From: Pseudomonadota bacterium
GTDB taxonomy: Bacteria; Myxococcota_A; Polyangia; Polyangiales; Sandaracinaceae
Length of the DNA: 5,107 nucleotides
Assembly (NCBI GenBank): GCA_023427125.1
Contig: JAEZBP010000493.1
Span: 1-5,107 of the forward strand
Reading direction: 5' to 3'
This document shows positions 4,975-5,107 of the stretch, one piece after another. The position numbers and the translations under genes were made by a program. Positions within the stretch are counted from its first letter, which is position 1; the number at the start of each line of letters is the position of its first letter. The notes beneath the pieces are model-generated. The model searched no databases and was not told where the DNA came from. It worked only from the letters and a program-made list of their open reading frames with translations.

Positions 4975-4982
4975 CGAGCTCT

Positions 4983-4994
4983 CTAACTAGTTAA
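4983..4994. other. Compact AT-rich element with stop codons in all six frames
   Basis: CTAACTAGTTAA contains the 10-bp palindrome TAACTAGTTA (4984-4993). Plus-strand stops fall at 4984, 4988 and 4992 (three frames); minus-strand stops fall at 4983-4985, 4987-4989 and 4991-4993 (the other three). It lies between two convergent genes and supplies the TAA of the minus-strand gene. Six stops in 12 bases is striking in DNA this GC-rich. It may serve as a backstop against readthrough from both sides, or be chance. Confidence 0.6.
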
Positions 4995-5107
4995 CCAAGT
5001 GAGGCGGCGGCCTCGAGGCCTGCGAGCTCGCGCGCGAAGGCGCCGACGTCTGCCGCGAGGCCTCGCGGGGCGCGGCCCTCGATCGCCAGCGCGCGCGCGT
5101 GCAGCGC
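4991..5107 (-). CDS. C-terminal end of an unidentified protein (5' truncated)
   Basis: On the minus strand a frame is open from the window edge (5107) through 38 codons to a TAA at 4991-4993. The residues (ALHARALAIEGRAPRG then LAADVGAFARELAGLEAA) form a plausible amphipathic C-terminal helix, and codon usage is typical for this DNA. The stop is 16 bases from the stop of the convergent helical-protein gene. Too little is visible to assign a family. It is likely a real gene end rather than noise, because it fits the gene layout and ends at a clean stop. Confidence 0.55.
   Translation of the reverse strand, partial: ALHARALAIEGRAPRGLAADVGAFARELAGLEAAASLG
5053..5068. repeat. Perfect 16-bp palindrome within coding sequence
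   Basis: CCGCGAGGCCTCGCGG is its own reverse complement. A second perfect palindrome, GGCCTCGAGGCC, lies at 5009-5020, and both contain CGAGGCCT (5014-5021 and 5056-5063). Both are inside the minus-strand partial gene. They may reflect GC-rich codon patterns, or be a protein-binding or repetitive motif. Confidence 0.5.

Overview
The window looks like chromosomal DNA from a very GC-rich Gram-negative bacterium. The coding density, the strong G/C third-position bias, the abundance of exported and outer-envelope proteins, and the poorly conserved lipoprotein and secreted genes together suggest a myxobacterium-like organism (Myxococcota, possibly Sandaracinus-like). That placement is inference from style, not from a marker gene. 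There are no rRNA, tRNA, CRISPR or insertion-sequence features.

Layout. Positions 1-141 hold the proline-rich C-terminal tail of a plus-strand gene that begins outside the window. It converges, with only 6 bases between stops, on a 575-residue minus-strand inner-membrane protein (148-1875) resembling the DUF2254 family and carrying a long helical cytoplasmic part. A 69-base divergent spacer (1876-1944) carries a -10-like box close to each start codon. On the other side is a translationally coupled pair (ATGA overlap): a small beta-rich, probably outer-membrane protein (1945-2625, GTG start) and a lipoprotein with a beta-sandwich-like body (2622-3176).

A 291-base non-coding stretch (3177-3467) follows. 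It starts with a weak terminator-like hairpin and then holds a run of hairpins ending in one that covers a perfect Shine-Dalgarno sequence. This leads into a secreted lytic-transglycosylase-like protein (3468-4187) with three likely disulfides. Its arginine codon choice differs clearly from its neighbours. After it come a 20-base tandem repeat, an ECF-type promoter-like pair and a 16-bp inverted repeat that buries the start codon of a secreted all-helical protein of unknown function (4393-4974). That gene converges on the C-terminal end of a minus-strand gene (4991-5107). Between them is a 12-base AT-rich element with stop codons in all six frames.

Together, 1945-4974 reads as a group of cell-envelope or exported proteins: an outer-membrane protein, a lipoprotein, a murein hydrolase and a periplasmic helical protein. 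The most notable non-coding signals are the two start regions (3447-3470 and 4358-4400) where ribosome binding site and/or start codon can be base-paired. They suggest post-transcriptional or operator control of two adjacent exported proteins. No known riboswitch class could be matched by eye.
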